Shown: positions 1 to 9,696 of the stretch, piece by piece
Layout of the letters: each line of letters opens with the position of its first letter
Numbering within the stretch: position 1 is the stretch's first letter
Source of the DNA: Stenotrophomonas acidaminiphila
GTDB lineage: Bacteria; Pseudomonadota; Gammaproteobacteria; Xanthomonadales; Xanthomonadaceae
NCBI GenBank assembly: GCA_002951995.1
Contig: CP019797.1
Span: 2,402,501-2,466,500 of the forward strand
Direction: 5' to 3'
Length of the DNA stretch: 64,000 bases
The notes under the pieces: generated by a model
Seen by the model: the letters and a program-made list of their open reading frames with translations, nothing else
What the model was told of the DNA's origin: nothing
The model's database searches: none
Made by a program: the position numbers and the translations under genes

Positions 1-1
1 G

Positions 2-1201
2 GCCGAGTTCATGGCCGCGACGCTGTCCTCGGACATGGACAACACCGACAAGGTGGTCGGCTTCCTGGCCGAGGTGCGCAACCTCGGCCTGCGCGTGGAA
101 CCGCCGCGGGTCAACGAATCGGCGTACATGTTCGAGGCGTCCTCGGCCGACACCATCCGCTACGGCCTGGGCGCGATCAAGGGCGTCGGCCAGGGCGCCT
201 GCGAAGCGGTGGTGGCCGAGCGCCTGCGCGGCGGCGAGTACACCACGCTGCTGGATTTCTGCGCGCGGGTGGAATCGGCCAAGCTCAACCGCCGCACCCT
301 GGAAGCGATGATCCAGTGCGGCGCGCTCGACGGCCTTGGCCGCAACCGCGCCTCGCTGATGCTGCAGCTGCCCGAGGTGCTCAAGGCCACCGACCAGATG
401 GCGCGCGAGAAGGCATCGGGCCAGAACTCGTTGTTCGGCGCGCCCGATCCGGTCAACGCCGCCGCGCAGCTGGACCTGCCGGAAAGCCGCGAATGGCCGG
501 TGGCGCAGCTGCTGGGCGGCGAACGCGAGACCCTGGGCTTCTACCTCAGCGGGCATCCGTTCGACCCGTATGCCGATGACGTCAGGGAGCTGGTCGGCAC
601 CGACCTGGGCGCGCTGGACAAGCTGGTCGCACCGGCCCCGCCGCCGCGCGACGGCGAGAAACGCGGCTGGCGCCAGGAAGCGCAGGTGATCCTGGCCGGC
701 ATGGTCGTGGGCATGCGCCGCAAGGGCGACAGCCAGGTGTTCGTGCAGCTGGAGGACGGCAAGGGCCGGGTCGAGTGCAGCGCCTTCTCCGACGGCCTGG
801 CCGAGTTCGGCCACCTGATGACCAAGGACCGTATCCTGGTGGTCAAGGGCGGCCTGCGCGAGGACGAATTCAACGGCGGCTACGCGCTGCGCATCCGCCA
901 GTGCTGGGATTTCGAGCAGCTGTGCGCCGACCACGCGGTGCGCCTGTCGCTGCGCGTGGACGGCCGCGGCGGCCCGGTATGGCAGCGCATCGAACCGCTG
1001 CTGGCCACGCACCGCCCCGGGCGCACCCCGATCCGCCTGGACCTGCTGCTGAAGGGCAAGGACGGCGGCGGCGTGGCCGGCATGCTCGACCTCGGCGGCG
1101 CCGGCGCGGTGCGGGTCAGCACGCAGCTGCTCGACGCCCTGCGCGAGGACCCGGCGGTGCGCCGGGTCAAGCTCGCCTACAGCCCGCCCTGGGCCAGCTG
1201 A
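2..1201 (+). CDS. dnaE: DNA polymerase III subunit alpha, C-terminal part (5' end outside window)
   Basis: C-terminal ~400 residues of the replicative polymerase catalytic subunit. The reading frame is open from the first bases of the window, so the gene starts upstream; the polymerase core and PHP domain are not visible. Seen here are the helix-hairpin-helix element ([18 protein letters not shown]), the stretch leading to the beta-clamp-binding region, and an OB-fold nucleic-acid-binding domain beginning near [20 protein letters not shown]. The gene ends in TGA at 1199-1201, 76 bases before accA; dnaE-accA adjacency is common in Gammaproteobacteria. The C-terminal end binds tau in studied homologues. 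Identification is firm; only the missing 5' part limits it. Confidence 0.95.
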   Translation, partial: AEFMAATLSSDMDNTDKVVGFLAEVRNLGLRVEPPRVNESAYMFEASSADTIRYGLGAIKGVGQGACEAVVAERLRGGEYTTLLDFCARVESAKLNRRTLEAMIQCGALDGLGRNRASLMLQLPEVLKATDQMAREKASGQNSLFGAPDPVNAAAQLDLPESREWPVAQLLGGERETLGFYLSGHPFDPYADDVRELVGTDLGALDKLVAPAPPPRDGEKRGWRQEAQVILAGMVVGMRRKGDSQVFVQLEDGKGRVECSAFSDGLAEFGHLMTKDRILVVKGGLREDEFNGGYALRIRQCWDFEQLCADHAVRLSLRVDGRGGPVWQRIEPLLATHRPGRTPIRLDLLLKGKDGGGVAGMLDLGGAGAVRVSTQLLDALREDPAVRRVKLAYSPPWAS

Positions 1202-1277
1202 AGGTCCGGACGGCCGCGTACGGGTGCACCCGACGCGTTCGGCTACACTTCCCCACTTTCATTCAAGACGGTTTCCG

Positions 1278-2237
1278 ATGAACCCGAATTACCTCGATTT
1301 CGAGCAGCCCATCGCCGATCTGGAAGCCAAGATCCAGGAGCTGCGCAGCGCCAGCGCGGGCCCGGCGGTCAATGTCGAGGCCGAGGTCCGGGCACTGCAG
1401 GACAAGCTGCGCCTGCGTACCGCGCAGATCTTCCGCAACCTCTCGTCCTGGCAGGTGCTGCAGGTGGCACGCCACCCCTCGCGCCCCTACACCCTGGATT
1501 ACATCGGCATCTTCTGCGACGAGTTCCAGGAGCTGGCCGGCGACCGTGCGTTCGCCGACGACAAGGCCATCGTCGGCGGCCTGGCCCGCATCGGCGGCCG
1601 CCCGGTGATGCTGATCGGCCACCAGAAGGGCCGCGACACCAAGGAAAAGATCAAACGCAACTTCGGCATGCCCAAGCCCGAGGGCTACCGCAAGGCGCTG
1701 CGGCTGATGAAGATGGCCGAACGCTTCGGGCTGCCGGTGCTGACCCTGATCGACACCGCCGGCGCCTGGCCGGGCATCGACGCCGAGGAGCGCGGCCAGT
1801 CCGAGGCCATCGCCCGCAACCTGATGGAAATGGCCGAACTGAAGGTGCCGGTGATCTGCACCGTGATCGGCGAGGGTGGCTCCGGTGGCGCGCTGGCGCT
1901 GGGCGTGGGCGACCGCACGGTGATGCTGGAATACAGCGTCTACTCGACCATCAGCCCGGAAGGCTGCGCCTCGATCCTGTGGAAGGACGCCGGCAAGAAC
2001 AAGGAAGCGGCCGAGCAGCTGGGCATGACCGCACCGCGGCTCAAGCAACTGGGCCTGATCGACAAGGTCGTGCGCGAGCCGATCGGCGGCGCCCACCGCA
2101 ACCCGAAGCAGATGGGCCGGCGCCTGAAGGCGGTCCTGCTCAACGAACTGGACGCGCTGGAAAAGCTGCCGGTCGACGCGCTGCTGGCCAAGCGCTACGC
2201 GCGGCTGCGCGGCTATGGTGCCTACGAGGCCGCTTGA
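1278..2237 (+). CDS. accA: acetyl-CoA carboxylase carboxyltransferase subunit alpha
   Basis: Alpha subunit of the carboxyltransferase that, with AccD, moves the carboxyl group from biotin-BCCP to acetyl-CoA to give malonyl-CoA, the first step of fatty acid synthesis. The product is 319 residues, the same length as E. coli AccA as I recall it. It starts [19 protein letters not shown]; an in-frame upstream start at 1224 would add 18 residues unlike the family and is rejected. Crotonase-fold signatures are visible: [37 protein letters not shown] and the oxyanion-hole region [15 protein letters not shown]. It follows dnaE on the same strand and ends before a strong hairpin terminator. Confidence 0.97.
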   Translation: MNPNYLDFEQPIADLEAKIQELRSASAGPAVNVEAEVRALQDKLRLRTAQIFRNLSSWQVLQVARHPSRPYTLDYIGIFCDEFQELAGDRAFADDKAIVGGLARIGGRPVMLIGHQKGRDTKEKIKRNFGMPKPEGYRKALRLMKMAERFGLPVLTLIDTAGAWPGIDAEERGQSEAIARNLMEMAELKVPVICTVIGEGGSGGALALGVGDRTVMLEYSVYSTISPEGCASILWKDAGKNKEAAEQLGMTAPRLKQLGLIDKVVREPIGGAHRNPKQMGRRLKAVLLNELDALEKLPVDALLAKRYARLRGYGAYEAA

Positions 2238-2259
2238 GCCGGTTCCTGAGGCGCGCGCG

Positions 2260-2286
2260 AAAAGGCCGGCATCCGCCGGCCTTTTT
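2260..2286. terminator. bidirectional rho-independent terminator between accA and hemJ
   Basis: A GGCCGGC/GCCGGCC stem with a 4-base ATCC loop is flanked by AAAA on the left and TTTTT on the right. It can therefore stop transcription from accA (+) and from the convergent hemJ (-). Confidence 0.85.
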
Positions 2287-2316
2287 CGTTTTCAGCACGG
2301 TGTGCGTGCCGGCGGG

Positions 2317-2772
2317 TCAGAACGGCTTGGCCAGCACCAGGTAGACGATGGCGATGAACAGCACCAGCGGCAGTTCGTTGAACCAGCGCAGCGCGCGCGC
2401 CGACGGCAGCGCGCGGCCGGCATCCACGCCCTTGAGCCAGCGCCCGGTGAAGATGAAATACACCAGCAGCAGCACCACCAGGCCGAGCTTGGCGTGCAGC
2501 CAGCCGGCGGCGCCAGGCGCGACCATGGTCGGGAAATCCGGCAGCACCCGGTAGCCCAGCCACAGCACCAGCCCCAGCACGAAGGCCAGGCCGAACATGA
2601 CGTGGCCGAAGCGGTACAGCCGCCGCCCCATCAGCTGCAGGCGCTGCCCGACCTGCGCCTGGCCGGCGGCCTCGGCCAGGTTGACCAGGATCCGCGGCAG
2701 GTAGAACACCGCGGCCATCCACGCCACCACGAACACGAGGTGGAAGGTCTTCACCCAGAAATACGACTGCAT
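2317..2772 (-). CDS. hemJ: HemJ-type protoporphyrinogen IX oxidase (integral membrane)
   Basis: A 151-residue membrane protein of the UPF0093/TIGR00701 family, which catalyses the six-electron oxidation of protoporphyrinogen IX to protoporphyrin IX in bacteria lacking HemG/HemY. Start MQSYFWVKTFHLVFVVAWMA is chosen because the longer reading frame upstream is arginine-rich and non-homologous. Four hydrophobic segments are visible, with the family's conserved His in TM1 (KTFHLVFV), RLYRFGHVMFG, a second conserved His-Lys block (GWLHAKLGLVVLLL) and the RWFNELP segment before the last helix. It is convergent with accA and diverges from the methyltransferase at 2835. Confidence 0.88.
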   Translation of the reverse strand: MQSYFWVKTFHLVFVVAWMAAVFYLPRILVNLAEAAGQAQVGQRLQLMGRRLYRFGHVMFGLAFVLGLVLWLGYRVLPDFPTMVAPGAAGWLHAKLGLVVLLLVYFIFTGRWLKGVDAGRALPSARALRWFNELPLVLFIAIVYLVLAKPF

Positions 2773-2834
2773 GCGCTGGCTCCATCGGCGGCGTAGGATG
2801 GCCGCATTTTCGCCCATCCGCCGCCGACACGCAC

Positions 2835-3431
2835 ATGCAGGAAAAGCACTACGACGCCGCCTATTTCCAACACTGGTACCGCCGCGGCGACATCGGCGGC
2901 CCGGCGCGGCTGGCACGCAAGGTGCACCTAGCCGTGGCCACCGCCGAGTACTACCTGGAGCGGCCGATCCGCAGCGTGCTCGACATCGGCTGCGGCGAAG
3001 GTGCGTGGCGCGCGCCGCTGCTCAAGCTGCGGCCGAAGCTGCAGTACATGGGCTTCGACGGCAGCGAATACGCCGTGCAGCGCTACGGCCGCACCCGCAA
3101 CCTGCACCTGGCCCGCTTCGGTGATTTCCAGTGGCTGCGCCCGTGCGCGCCGGTGGACCTGCTGGTCTGCGCCGACGTCATGCACTACGTGCCCAGCCGC
3201 GAACTGCGCCAGGGCCTGCCGGGGCTGGCCGAGCTGTGCGGCGGCGTGGCGTTCCTGGAGACCTTCACCGCCGACGACGAGTTCCATGGCGATCACCAGG
3301 GATTCCAGGCGCGCCCGGCGCGCTGGTACCGTCGCCAGCTGGCGCAGGCCGGCTTCCGCGCCGCCGGCTCGCACTGTTGGCTGGGGCCGCACTGCGCCGA
3401 CGACATGGCAGCGCTGGAGCGCGGCGGCTGA
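2835..3431 (+). CDS. class I SAM-dependent methyltransferase
   Basis: A 198-residue protein with a Rossmann-type methyltransferase fold. Motif I is VLDIGCGEGAW (residues ~48-58), the acidic loop after strand 2 is FDGSEYAVQRYG, and motif IV is DLLVCADVMHYVP. The C-terminal part (FLETFTADDEFHGDHQGFQ) is the region that should define the substrate. The start ATG lies 62 bases from the divergent hemJ start, so both probably share an intergenic promoter region. The substrate cannot be read from sequence; a small molecule is as likely as a macromolecule. Confidence 0.85.
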   Translation: MQEKHYDAAYFQHWYRRGDIGGPARLARKVHLAVATAEYYLERPIRSVLDIGCGEGAWRAPLLKLRPKLQYMGFDGSEYAVQRYGRTRNLHLARFGDFQWLRPCAPVDLLVCADVMHYVPSRELRQGLPGLAELCGGVAFLETFTADDEFHGDHQGFQARPARWYRRQLAQAGFRAAGSHCWLGPHCADDMAALERGG

Positions 3432-3725
3432 ACCCGCGCTACGCCATCGCGTCGCGCGGTCGCCCCACGGCCTGCACCGCACACCGCCGGCCCCGCCTTT
3501 CGCCTGACACACCCCGCGGCTTGCGGCGCGCCCGTGATTCAGGGGGATGTTCTCCGGACACGTTCCGCAGGTACGGGGCTCTGCCGCCCCGCCGGTCCTG
3601 CAGGGCCCCACTCCGCGCACCGGCCGGATCCCGCCGGTGCCGCGTCCGTCATTCTCCGCTTAACGCCGCACCCGCCTGTTTGCGTTATGCTGCAAGGCAC
3701 CATATGACCATACATATTGCCCGGC

Positions 3726-5042
3726 ATGCTCTATCAACTGCATGAGATGACCCGCAATCTGCTCGCGCCCTGGGTCCACCAGGCGCAGGCCAACGCGGCG
3801 TTCTTCAACACCCCGGGCCACTGGTGGTCGTCCATGCCCGGGGCCGACCGGCTGGCGGCGATGAACGAACTGTTCCACCGCCTCGGCAAGGATTACGAGA
3901 AGCCGGAGTGGGACATCCACGAGCTCGAGCTCGATGGCGAAGTCGTGCCCGTGGCCCAGCTCACCGAACTGGAAAAGCCGTTCTGCCGCCTGCTGCGCTT
4001 CAAGCGCCACAGCAACGACGGCGCCCGTGTCGAAGCCCTGCTTGCCCAGCCCGCGGTGCTGGTGGTGGCGCCGTTGTCCGGCCACCACGCCACCCTGCTG
4101 CGCGACACCGTGCGTACCCTGCTGCGCGACCACCGCGTGTATGTCACCGACTGGATCGACGCGCGCATGGTGCCGGTGGAACAGGGCGAGTTCGGGCTGG
4201 ACGATTATGTCGAGTACGTGCAGGCGTTCATCCGCCACCTCGGCGCCGCCAACCTGCACGTGGTCAGCGTCTGCCAGCCGACCGTGCCGGTGCTGGGCGC
4301 GGTGTCGCTGATGGCCGCCCGCGGCGAAACCACGCCGCGCTCGCTGGTGATGATGGGCGGGCCGATCGATGCCCGCCGCAGCCCCACCGCGGTCAACAAC
4401 CTAGCCACGCGCAACCCGCTGTCGTGGTTCGAGAACAACGTCATCCACACCGTGCCCGGCCCCTACCCGGGCCAGGGCCGGCGCGTGTACCCAGGCTTCC
4501 TGCAGCACGCCGGCTTCGTGGCGATGAACCCCAGCCGCCACCTGATGTCGCACTGGGATTTCTACACCGACCTGGTCAAGGGCGACCTGGACGACGCCAA
4601 CGCCCACCGTCGTTTCTACGACGAGTACAACGCGGTGCTGGACATGCCCGCGCGCTTCTACCTGGACACCATCCGCGTGGTGTTCCAGGAGTTCCTGCTG
4701 CCGCGCGGGCAGTGGCACGTGCGTGGCGAACGCGTGGACCCGTCGGCGATCCGCGACACCGCGCTGCTGAGCATCGAAGGCGAACTGGACGACATCGCCG
4801 GCCTCGGCCAGACCGAAGCCGCGCAGGCGCTGTGCACCGGCATCCCGGCCGCGCGCCGCAGCCACTTCATCGTCGAGGGCGCCGGCCACTACGGCATTTT
4901 CAGCGGCCGCCGCTGGCGCGAGGTGGTGTACCCGAAGGTACGCGACTTCTTCATCGCGCAATCGCAGCCGGCGGCGGCGAAGAAGCCGCGCAAGGCCGCC
5001 GCCAGCAACGTCACCCCGCTGCGCCGCCGCGCGCAGCGCTGA
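3726..5042 (+). CDS. phaZ: intracellular polyhydroxyalkanoate depolymerase
   Basis: A 438-residue alpha/beta-hydrolase of the intracellular PHB depolymerase family (TIGR01849), which mobilises stored poly(3-hydroxybutyrate). The lipase box has cysteine instead of serine: VVSVCQPTVP, with Cys at residue 183. Asp355 (GELDDIAG) and His388 (GAGHYGIF) complete the triad; these are the same residue numbers I recall for Cupriavidus PhaZ1. The start MLYQLHEMTRN is the family's usual N-terminus; an in-frame TTG nine bases upstream is less likely. The C-terminus is Lys/Arg-rich (AKKPRKAAASNVTPLRRR), which could aid granule or nucleic-acid contact. About 294 bases without a recognisable gene precede it. 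No PHA synthase or phasin is in the window. Confidence 0.92.
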   Translation: MLYQLHEMTRNLLAPWVHQAQANAAFFNTPGHWWSSMPGADRLAAMNELFHRLGKDYEKPEWDIHELELDGEVVPVAQLTELEKPFCRLLRFKRHSNDGARVEALLAQPAVLVVAPLSGHHATLLRDTVRTLLRDHRVYVTDWIDARMVPVEQGEFGLDDYVEYVQAFIRHLGAANLHVVSVCQPTVPVLGAVSLMAARGETTPRSLVMMGGPIDARRSPTAVNNLATRNPLSWFENNVIHTVPGPYPGQGRRVYPGFLQHAGFVAMNPSRHLMSHWDFYTDLVKGDLDDANAHRRFYDEYNAVLDMPARFYLDTIRVVFQEFLLPRGQWHVRGERVDPSAIRDTALLSIEGELDDIAGLGQTEAAQALCTGIPAARRSHFIVEGAGHYGIFSGRRWREVVYPKVRDFFIAQSQPAAAKKPRKAAASNVTPLRRRAQR

Positions 5043-5103
5043 GACACCACGCCCGTCCCGCACGCGCCCGCGAACCGGGCGAACCGCGGGCAGCGCTGCC
5101 GGC

Positions 5104-5131
5104 AAAAAAACGGGGCACCCAAGTGCCCCGT
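5104..5131 (-). terminator. rho-independent terminator of the HAAS-sensor/PadR operon
   Basis: ACGGGGCAC-CCAA-GTGCCCCGT forms a 9-bp stem. On the minus strand it is followed by seven T residues, 24 bases past the stop of the sensor-domain gene. Confidence 0.85.
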
Positions 5132-5154
5132 CGTTCGTCGCCCCGCCGGTCCGC

Positions 5155-6138
5155 CTACAGCCGCACCAGCAGGTGCTTGGCGATGGCCCCGTGCAGCCGG
5201 CCGATGGCACGCGCCAGGTGCAGGGTCGCCAACAGCAACACCAGCCCCACGGCCACCGACAACGGCCATACCCACAGGCCGCCGCCCAGGTTGACATCGT
5301 TGATCCAGATGCCGACGGGCTGGTCCAGCGCCACGTCGGCCAGCGGCGCGAACACCAGTGCCAGCGAGGTCGAGAGCAGGGTCGTGGCAACGCTGAAATA
5401 GACCACGCCCAGCGGCAGCATCAGCACGAAATACAGCATGGTCAGCCAGGTGCGCACGTCGGTGAACATCGCCCCGATCCGCGCCAGCCAGCCCTGGCTA
5501 CGGTCGGTGTACATCGGCCGGCGCGGCATGCGCACGCCCAGCAGCGCCTCGATGATGCGCCCCTCCACCAGCGACAGCACCCGTACCGACCCCAGGAACA
5601 GCAACAGCACCGGGATGCCGATGATCAGGATCAGCAGCGACACCGACAGCGACAGCCCGGTCACCACCCAGGTGAAGAAGAACACGCCGGTGACCAGCGA
5701 CAGCAGCATGTAGAACAGCGCGCCATAGGTATGCGGGTCCAGCACCACGCCGAAGAAGCGTGCGGCCGCCGGGCGCGGCCTGGCGGTGGGCGCGGCCGGG
5801 GCGGTGGCGGCCACGCCCACCGCGGGCGTGGCGAGCGGCGGCGTTGGCGGCCGGCGACCCGGCAGTGGCGTGCGCAGCGCGCGGTTCACCGTCACCTCGG
5901 TCTCGCGGTAGATCTCGGCCACCTCCTCCGGCGCGCCGTAGCTGCCGGCGACACCGGCGATCACCTCGGCCTCGCTCTTGCCGGGCTGCTCGGCCAGCTC
6001 CGAGCGCAGGTACTCCTCGGCGTCGTACAGCGCGTCCTGGACCATCGCCGGGTCGGCACCGGCCAGCGCGGCGCGCAGCTGCTCCAGGTATTCGGGAATC
6101 GTGGTCGGCAGCGGCCGTGGGTTGGTCTCGTTGTTCAT
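5155..6138 (-). CDS. HAAS/DUF1700 and sensor-domain membrane protein
   Basis: A 327-residue protein. Residues ~12-75 form a HAAS-type helical domain (IPEYLEQLRAALAGADPAMV ... GAPEEVAEIYRETE). A Pro/Ala-rich linker follows (residues ~95-135), then a membrane domain with at least four hydrophobic spans that resembles the 'putative sensor' family (TYGALFYMLLSLVTGVFFF; two more pairs follow). The start ATG overlaps the stop of the PadR gene by four bases (ATGA), so the two are co-translated. HAAS proteins paired with PadR repressors are a recurrent module in which the repressor is thought to control the membrane partner. Its function is unknown. Confidence 0.8.
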   Translation of the reverse strand: MNNETNPRPLPTTIPEYLEQLRAALAGADPAMVQDALYDAEEYLRSELAEQPGKSEAEVIAGVAGSYGAPEEVAEIYRETEVTVNRALRTPLPGRRPPTPPLATPAVGVAATAPAAPTARPRPAAARFFGVVLDPHTYGALFYMLLSLVTGVFFFTWVVTGLSLSVSLLILIIGIPVLLLFLGSVRVLSLVEGRIIEALLGVRMPRRPMYTDRSQGWLARIGAMFTDVRTWLTMLYFVLMLPLGVVYFSVATTLLSTSLALVFAPLADVALDQPVGIWINDVNLGGGLWVWPLSVAVGLVLLLATLHLARAIGRLHGAIAKHLLVRL

Positions 6139-6500
6139 CGTTCGACTCCCTCCAGTACGGACTCCAGCGAGTCCCGGGTGGCATTCCAGGCCGCGATCCA
6201 CTGCTTCAGCACGGCGCGTCCCTCGTCATTGATGCGGTAGTAGCGCCGTGGTGGCCCGGCCACCGACGGCTCGACATGGCTTTCCAGCAGGCCGGCGCCT
6301 TCCAGGTTGCGCAGTACCGGGTACAGCGCGCTCTGCTTGCCACTGAGCACGCCATCGCCGGTGCGCTCCAGTTCCTTGGCGATCAGGTACCCGTACAGCG
6401 GCTCCCCGGCCTTGGCCAGCACCGCCAGCAGTGCAAGCGACACCGTGCCGGCGCTGAGTTCCTTCTGGAATTTGCGCAGTTGGGCCTCGAAATCACCCAT
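6135..6500 (-). CDS. PadR-family transcriptional regulator
   Basis: A 121-residue winged-helix regulator. The core VSLALLAVLAKAGEPLYGYL, then LSGKQSALYPVLRNLEGAGL and GPPRRYYRINDEGRAVLKQW match the PadR N-terminal domain almost end to end. No long C-terminal domain is present, so this is the short PadR-s2 type. It starts MGDFEAQLRKFQKELSAGTV. It is the first gene of a two-gene operon with the HAAS/sensor protein and probably represses that operon; the binding site would lie in 6501-6560, where I see no clean palindrome. Confidence 0.9.
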   Translation of the reverse strand: MGDFEAQLRKFQKELSAGTVSLALLAVLAKAGEPLYGYLIAKELERTGDGVLSGKQSALYPVLRNLEGAGLLESHVEPSVAGPPRRYYRINDEGRAVLKQWIAAWNATRDSLESVLEGVER

Positions 6501-6652
6501 CGTCCCGCTCCTGCCAACTAGCCTGAAGCCAACACTATTACTCACTTCGCTATAGCGGATGTGCCGGTAGTCACCCCACTCCCGGCATGGTCTGGCGGCG
6601 GCCCCGGGCGATCCGCCAGAATCGGCCCACACCCGATCACGGAACGCGCCCG

Positions 6653-7548
<896 letters not shown>

Positions 7549-7606
7549 GCCGGGCCGCATGCGGGTGACGCCAGCGGCCACCACCGCATGCGGTCACCGG
7601 CCGCTG

Positions 7607-7612
7607 CCTAGC
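7607..7612. repeat. left target-site duplication of the IS481-type element (CCTAGC)
   Basis: CCTAGC here is repeated exactly at 8636-8641. It fits the NCTAGN target known for IS481. Confidence 0.85.
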
Positions 7613-8635
7613 TGTGATCTCTCAGTAGGTTGTTCATCCGGGGCATCGCTGGAAGATGGGGGTTACGACACCAACCCAGCCCCCAGGAGCCCCGGATGAA
7701 CCTGCATAAACATGCCCGTTTGACGCCTCGCGGTCGAGCCCTGCTTGTGGACCGCATCCTCGTGCAGGGCCTGCGCATCGCGGAGGCCGCCCATGCAGCT
7801 GGCGTGAGCGTGCGCACGGCCTACAAGTGGCTGAAGCGGTACCGGGAAGAGGGTCCTGCTGGCTTGGCCGACCGCAGCTCCCGGCCGCATGCCTGCCCCC
7901 ATGCCACACCGTCAACCATCGCAGCGCAGATGCTGGAACTGCGACGCTCACGCCAGACCTATCGCCAGATCGCCCAGCGGCTGTCCGTGGCGCCAAGCAC
8001 CATCGCCCGGTTGCTGCGCCGTGCCGGACTGCACCGCTTGGCCGAACTGGAGCCGGCGCTGCCGGAGAACCGCTATGAACACGCCCGGCCCGGCCAACTG
8101 CTGCATCTGGACATCAAGAAGCTGGGGCGGATCGGTTCCCCGGGCCACCGTGTGACCGGTGACCGCTCGCATCGACACAGGGGCATTGGCTGGGAATACG
8201 TCCATCTGGCCATCGACGATCACTCGCGCGTGGCCTTCGCCTCCATCGAGCCGGACGAGCGCGGGACCAGCGCCTGCAAAGCCCTTATCCGCACGGTGCG
8301 CTACTACCGCAGCCTGGGCGTGTGCTTCGAGCGGGTGTTGACCGACAACGGCACCTGCTACAGGTCGCGCCGTTTCCAGCGCCTGCTCCGTCGCCTTGGC
8401 ATGCGCCACCTGCGCACGCGTCCCTACACCCCGCGCACCAACGGCAAGGCCGAACGCCTGGTCCAGACCAGCCTGCGCGAGTGGGCCTATGCCCGCGCCT
8501 ATGACAACTCCGGGCAGCGGGCTGGCGCCCTCCATGACTGGCTGCATCACTACAACTGGCACCGCCCTCATGCAAGCCTCGGCTACAAACCACCCATCTC
8601 CCGCATACCCCTGAACAACGTGCTGGGTTTACACA
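7613..8635 (+). mobile_element. IS481-family insertion sequence, intact, 1023 bp
   Basis: The ends are imperfect inverted repeats beginning TGTG; 17 of the first 24 bases match, including GTTGTTCA at positions 17-24 from each tip. An exact 6-bp direct repeat CCTAGC flanks it (7607-7612 and 8636-8641), matching the NCTAGN target preference established for Bordetella IS481. One intact transposase fills the element. The perfect duplication and intact gene suggest recent insertion. It lies between the convergent cyclophilin and EamA genes and breaks neither. I did not see a second copy in the window. Confidence 0.92.
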
Positions 8636-8640
8636 CCTAG
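7696..8640 (+). CDS. IS481-family transposase
   Basis: A 314-residue DDE transposase. The N-terminal helix-turn-helix is RIAEAAHAAGVSVRTAYKWL followed by YREEGPAGLADRSSRPH, a second HTH-like part is QIAQRLSVAPSTIARLLRRA, and the rve integrase core holds the first Asp in LLHLDIKKLGRI, the second in VLTDNGTCYRS and the Glu in PRTNGKAERLVQT. The start is the ATG at 7696, placed just after the left inverted repeat; the longer in-frame start at 7630 lies inside the repeat. The last codons run past the IS tip: the TAG stop at 8638-8640 belongs to the target-site duplication, not to the element. Confidence 0.95.
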   Translation: MNLHKHARLTPRGRALLVDRILVQGLRIAEAAHAAGVSVRTAYKWLKRYREEGPAGLADRSSRPHACPHATPSTIAAQMLELRRSRQTYRQIAQRLSVAPSTIARLLRRAGLHRLAELEPALPENRYEHARPGQLLHLDIKKLGRIGSPGHRVTGDRSHRHRGIGWEYVHLAIDDHSRVAFASIEPDERGTSACKALIRTVRYYRSLGVCFERVLTDNGTCYRSRRFQRLLRRLGMRHLRTRPYTPRTNGKAERLVQTSLREWAYARAYDNSGQRAGALHDWLHHYNWHRPHASLGYKPPISRIPLNNVLGLHT

Positions 8641-8641
8641 C
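8636..8641. repeat. right target-site duplication of the IS481-type element (CCTAGC)
   Basis: Exact copy of 7607-7612. The palindromic CTAG inside it supplies the TAG stop of the transposase (+, 8638-8640) and of the EamA gene (-, 8637-8639). Confidence 0.85.
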
Positions 8642-9509
8642 GCTGGCTGACCGCCACGCTGCCCAGGACCAGGCCGCCGGCGAGCAGCATCTGCAGGGTC
8701 ACCGGCTCGCCCAGGAACAGCCAGGCGAACAGCGCCCCGAACAGCGGGATCAGGTAGGTGACGGTGGCCGCGCGCGACGCTCCGATCCGCCCGATCAGGC
8801 GGTAGAACACCAGGAACGCCAGGCCAGTGCAGAGGATGCCCAGGGCGACGGCACTGGCCCACGAGGCGGCCGGCACCGGCTGCCGCGGCCAGTGGCGCAG
8901 CGCCATCGGCAGCATCCACAGCGATGCGCAGCCCAGCGTGGCCGCCGCCGCCGCGGCCGGCGGCAGTCCGCCCATGTGGCGACGGACCAGGTTGGCGCCC
9001 AGCCCGTAGAGCAGCGCCGCCACCGTGCCGGCCGCCACCGCCGCGCCGATCGCCAGGCCCGACACCTTGGCCGTGGCCAGCACCACCACGCCGGAAAAGC
9101 CGACCAGCAGCGCGAACGCCCGGCGCGGGCCGATCTTCTCGCCGAAGAACAGGAAGCCGATCAGCGCGGCGAACAGCACCGTCATCGCGTTGCAGATCGC
9201 GCCGATCGCCGCCGGCGCACGCTCGGCCGCCCACGCGAACAGCACGAACGGCAGCGCCGAATTGACCAGGCCGACAGGCGCCAGCCACAGCCAGCGCCGC
9301 GCCGGGAAAAGCGCACGTGCACGCCACAGGAACGGCATCAGCACCAGCGCGCCGAGCAGCAGGCGCACCTCCACCAGCGCGTACGGGCCGAAGTCGGGCA
9401 CCGCGATGCGCATGAACAGGAACGATGCGCCCCACACCATGCCCAGCCCCAGCAGTTCCAGCGGCGTGGACCAGTCGCGCGCCACCGGCGCCGGCCTCGC
9501 CCCGCTCAT
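8637..9509 (-). CDS. EamA/DMT-family transporter
   Basis: A 290-residue inner-membrane protein with about ten hydrophobic segments arranged as two EamA repeats. Repeat 1 starts GLGMVWGASFLFMRIAVPDF and ends in the FFGEKIGPRRAFALLVGFSG signature; repeat 2 ends with FLGEPVTLQMLLAGGLVLGS. The start MSGARPAPVARDWSTPLELL is chosen because the 152 in-frame residues upstream are low-complexity and unlike the family. The substrate is unknown; the family exports amino acids and other metabolites. The stop codon is part of the CTAG target of the neighbouring IS, and the coding sequence is unaltered by the insertion. Confidence 0.9.
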   Translation of the reverse strand: MSGARPAPVARDWSTPLELLGLGMVWGASFLFMRIAVPDFGPYALVEVRLLLGALVLMPFLWRARALFPARRWLWLAPVGLVNSALPFVLFAWAAERAPAAIGAICNAMTVLFAALIGFLFFGEKIGPRRAFALLVGFSGVVVLATAKVSGLAIGAAVAAGTVAALLYGLGANLVRRHMGGLPPAAAAAATLGCASLWMLPMALRHWPRQPVPAASWASAVALGILCTGLAFLVFYRLIGRIGASRAATVTYLIPLFGALFAWLFLGEPVTLQMLLAGGLVLGSVAVSQR

Positions 9510-9696
9510 CGGCCCGGCTCCCTCACCCTTGTTTCCTTCCGCACCGCGCCTGCCATCGACATCCCTCCGTGGGTGGAATGCAAGCATCCCTGCAACCGCG
9601 CCCGCTGACAAACAGCGCGCGCACGCGCCGCCGCGTTTCACGTTGCCTTGCCCGCCCGATGCCCAGGCTGGGGGCCCCTTCCCACGGAGCTCCCCC

